Source of the DNA: DAOTVS01 sp034436375
GTDB taxonomy: Bacteria; Chloroflexota; Anaerolineae; SpSt-313
Reading direction: 5' to 3'
Length of the DNA: 5,364 nt
NCBI GenBank assembly: GCA_034436375.1
Contig: DAOTVS010000302.1
Span: 1 to 5,364, forward strand
Shown in pieces: positions 5,341-5,364 of the stretch. The notes beneath the pieces were generated by a model. The model worked only from the letters and a program-made list of their open reading frames with translations. It was not told the DNA's origin and searched no databases. Position 1 is the stretch's first letter; each line of letters opens with the position of its first letter. Position numbers and translations under genes: made by a program.

Positions 5341-5364
5341 GTGTCAGGATCAGGGACGCCGGCG
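5341..5364 (+). CDS. Possible start of a further operon gene (8 codons in window)
   Basis: Eighteen bases after the deaminase stop (5321-5323), GTG at 5341 opens a frame reading MSGSGTPA to the edge. GGGGAG at 5330-5335 lies 5 bases upstream, much like the site before the GTG start at 3277. A GTG at 5339 in another frame is an alternative with poorer spacing. Nothing can be said about the product. A permease for the ABC ATPase would be worth looking for here. Confidence 0.3.

Overview
The window (about 63% GC by eye, frequent GTG and TTG starts, ordinary bacterial Shine-Dalgarno sites) looks like chromosomal DNA of a high-GC bacterium. The gene families and the style of the proteins would fit Chloroflexota (Anaerolineae-like), but this is an inference from family resemblance only. 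No rRNA, tRNA, insertion sequence, phage or CRISPR element was found.

Left third, minus strand (1-1768): a MurJ/MviN-type flippase of the MOP superfamily (529 codons from the preferred start), followed with a stop/start overlap by the 5' end of a second, unidentified membrane-protein gene that begins with TTG at 182 and runs off the left edge. Together they suggest a cell-envelope or polysaccharide export unit. The region 1769-2024 is a divergent promoter region with one extended -10 promoter candidate for each direction and several short repeats.

Right two thirds, plus strand (2025-5364): a likely operon. It begins with a stand-alone pyruvate-kinase C-terminal-like protein of unknown function. 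Next comes a 202-base gap with stem-loops and no convincing gene, then an MTH1-like NUDIX hydrolase (TTG start at 2800), a MacB/LolD-type ABC ATPase 3 bases later, and an 8-oxoguanine-deaminase-type amidohydrolase whose start overlaps the end of the ATPase gene. The first bases of another gene may start at 5341.

The most interesting point is the pairing of an MTH1-type nucleotide-pool sanitiser with an 8-oxoguanine-deaminase-type enzyme, separated only by an ABC ATPase that has no permease in the window. This suggests a small system for handling oxidised or otherwise damaged purines, possibly with transport. The NUDIX enzyme has altered base-recognition positions compared with human MTH1 (Val at 33, Ala at the position of Asp120), so its substrate may not be plain 8-oxo-dGTP. 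The flippase likewise lacks several charged residues thought important in E. coli MurJ, so it may move another lipid-linked sugar rather than lipid II.
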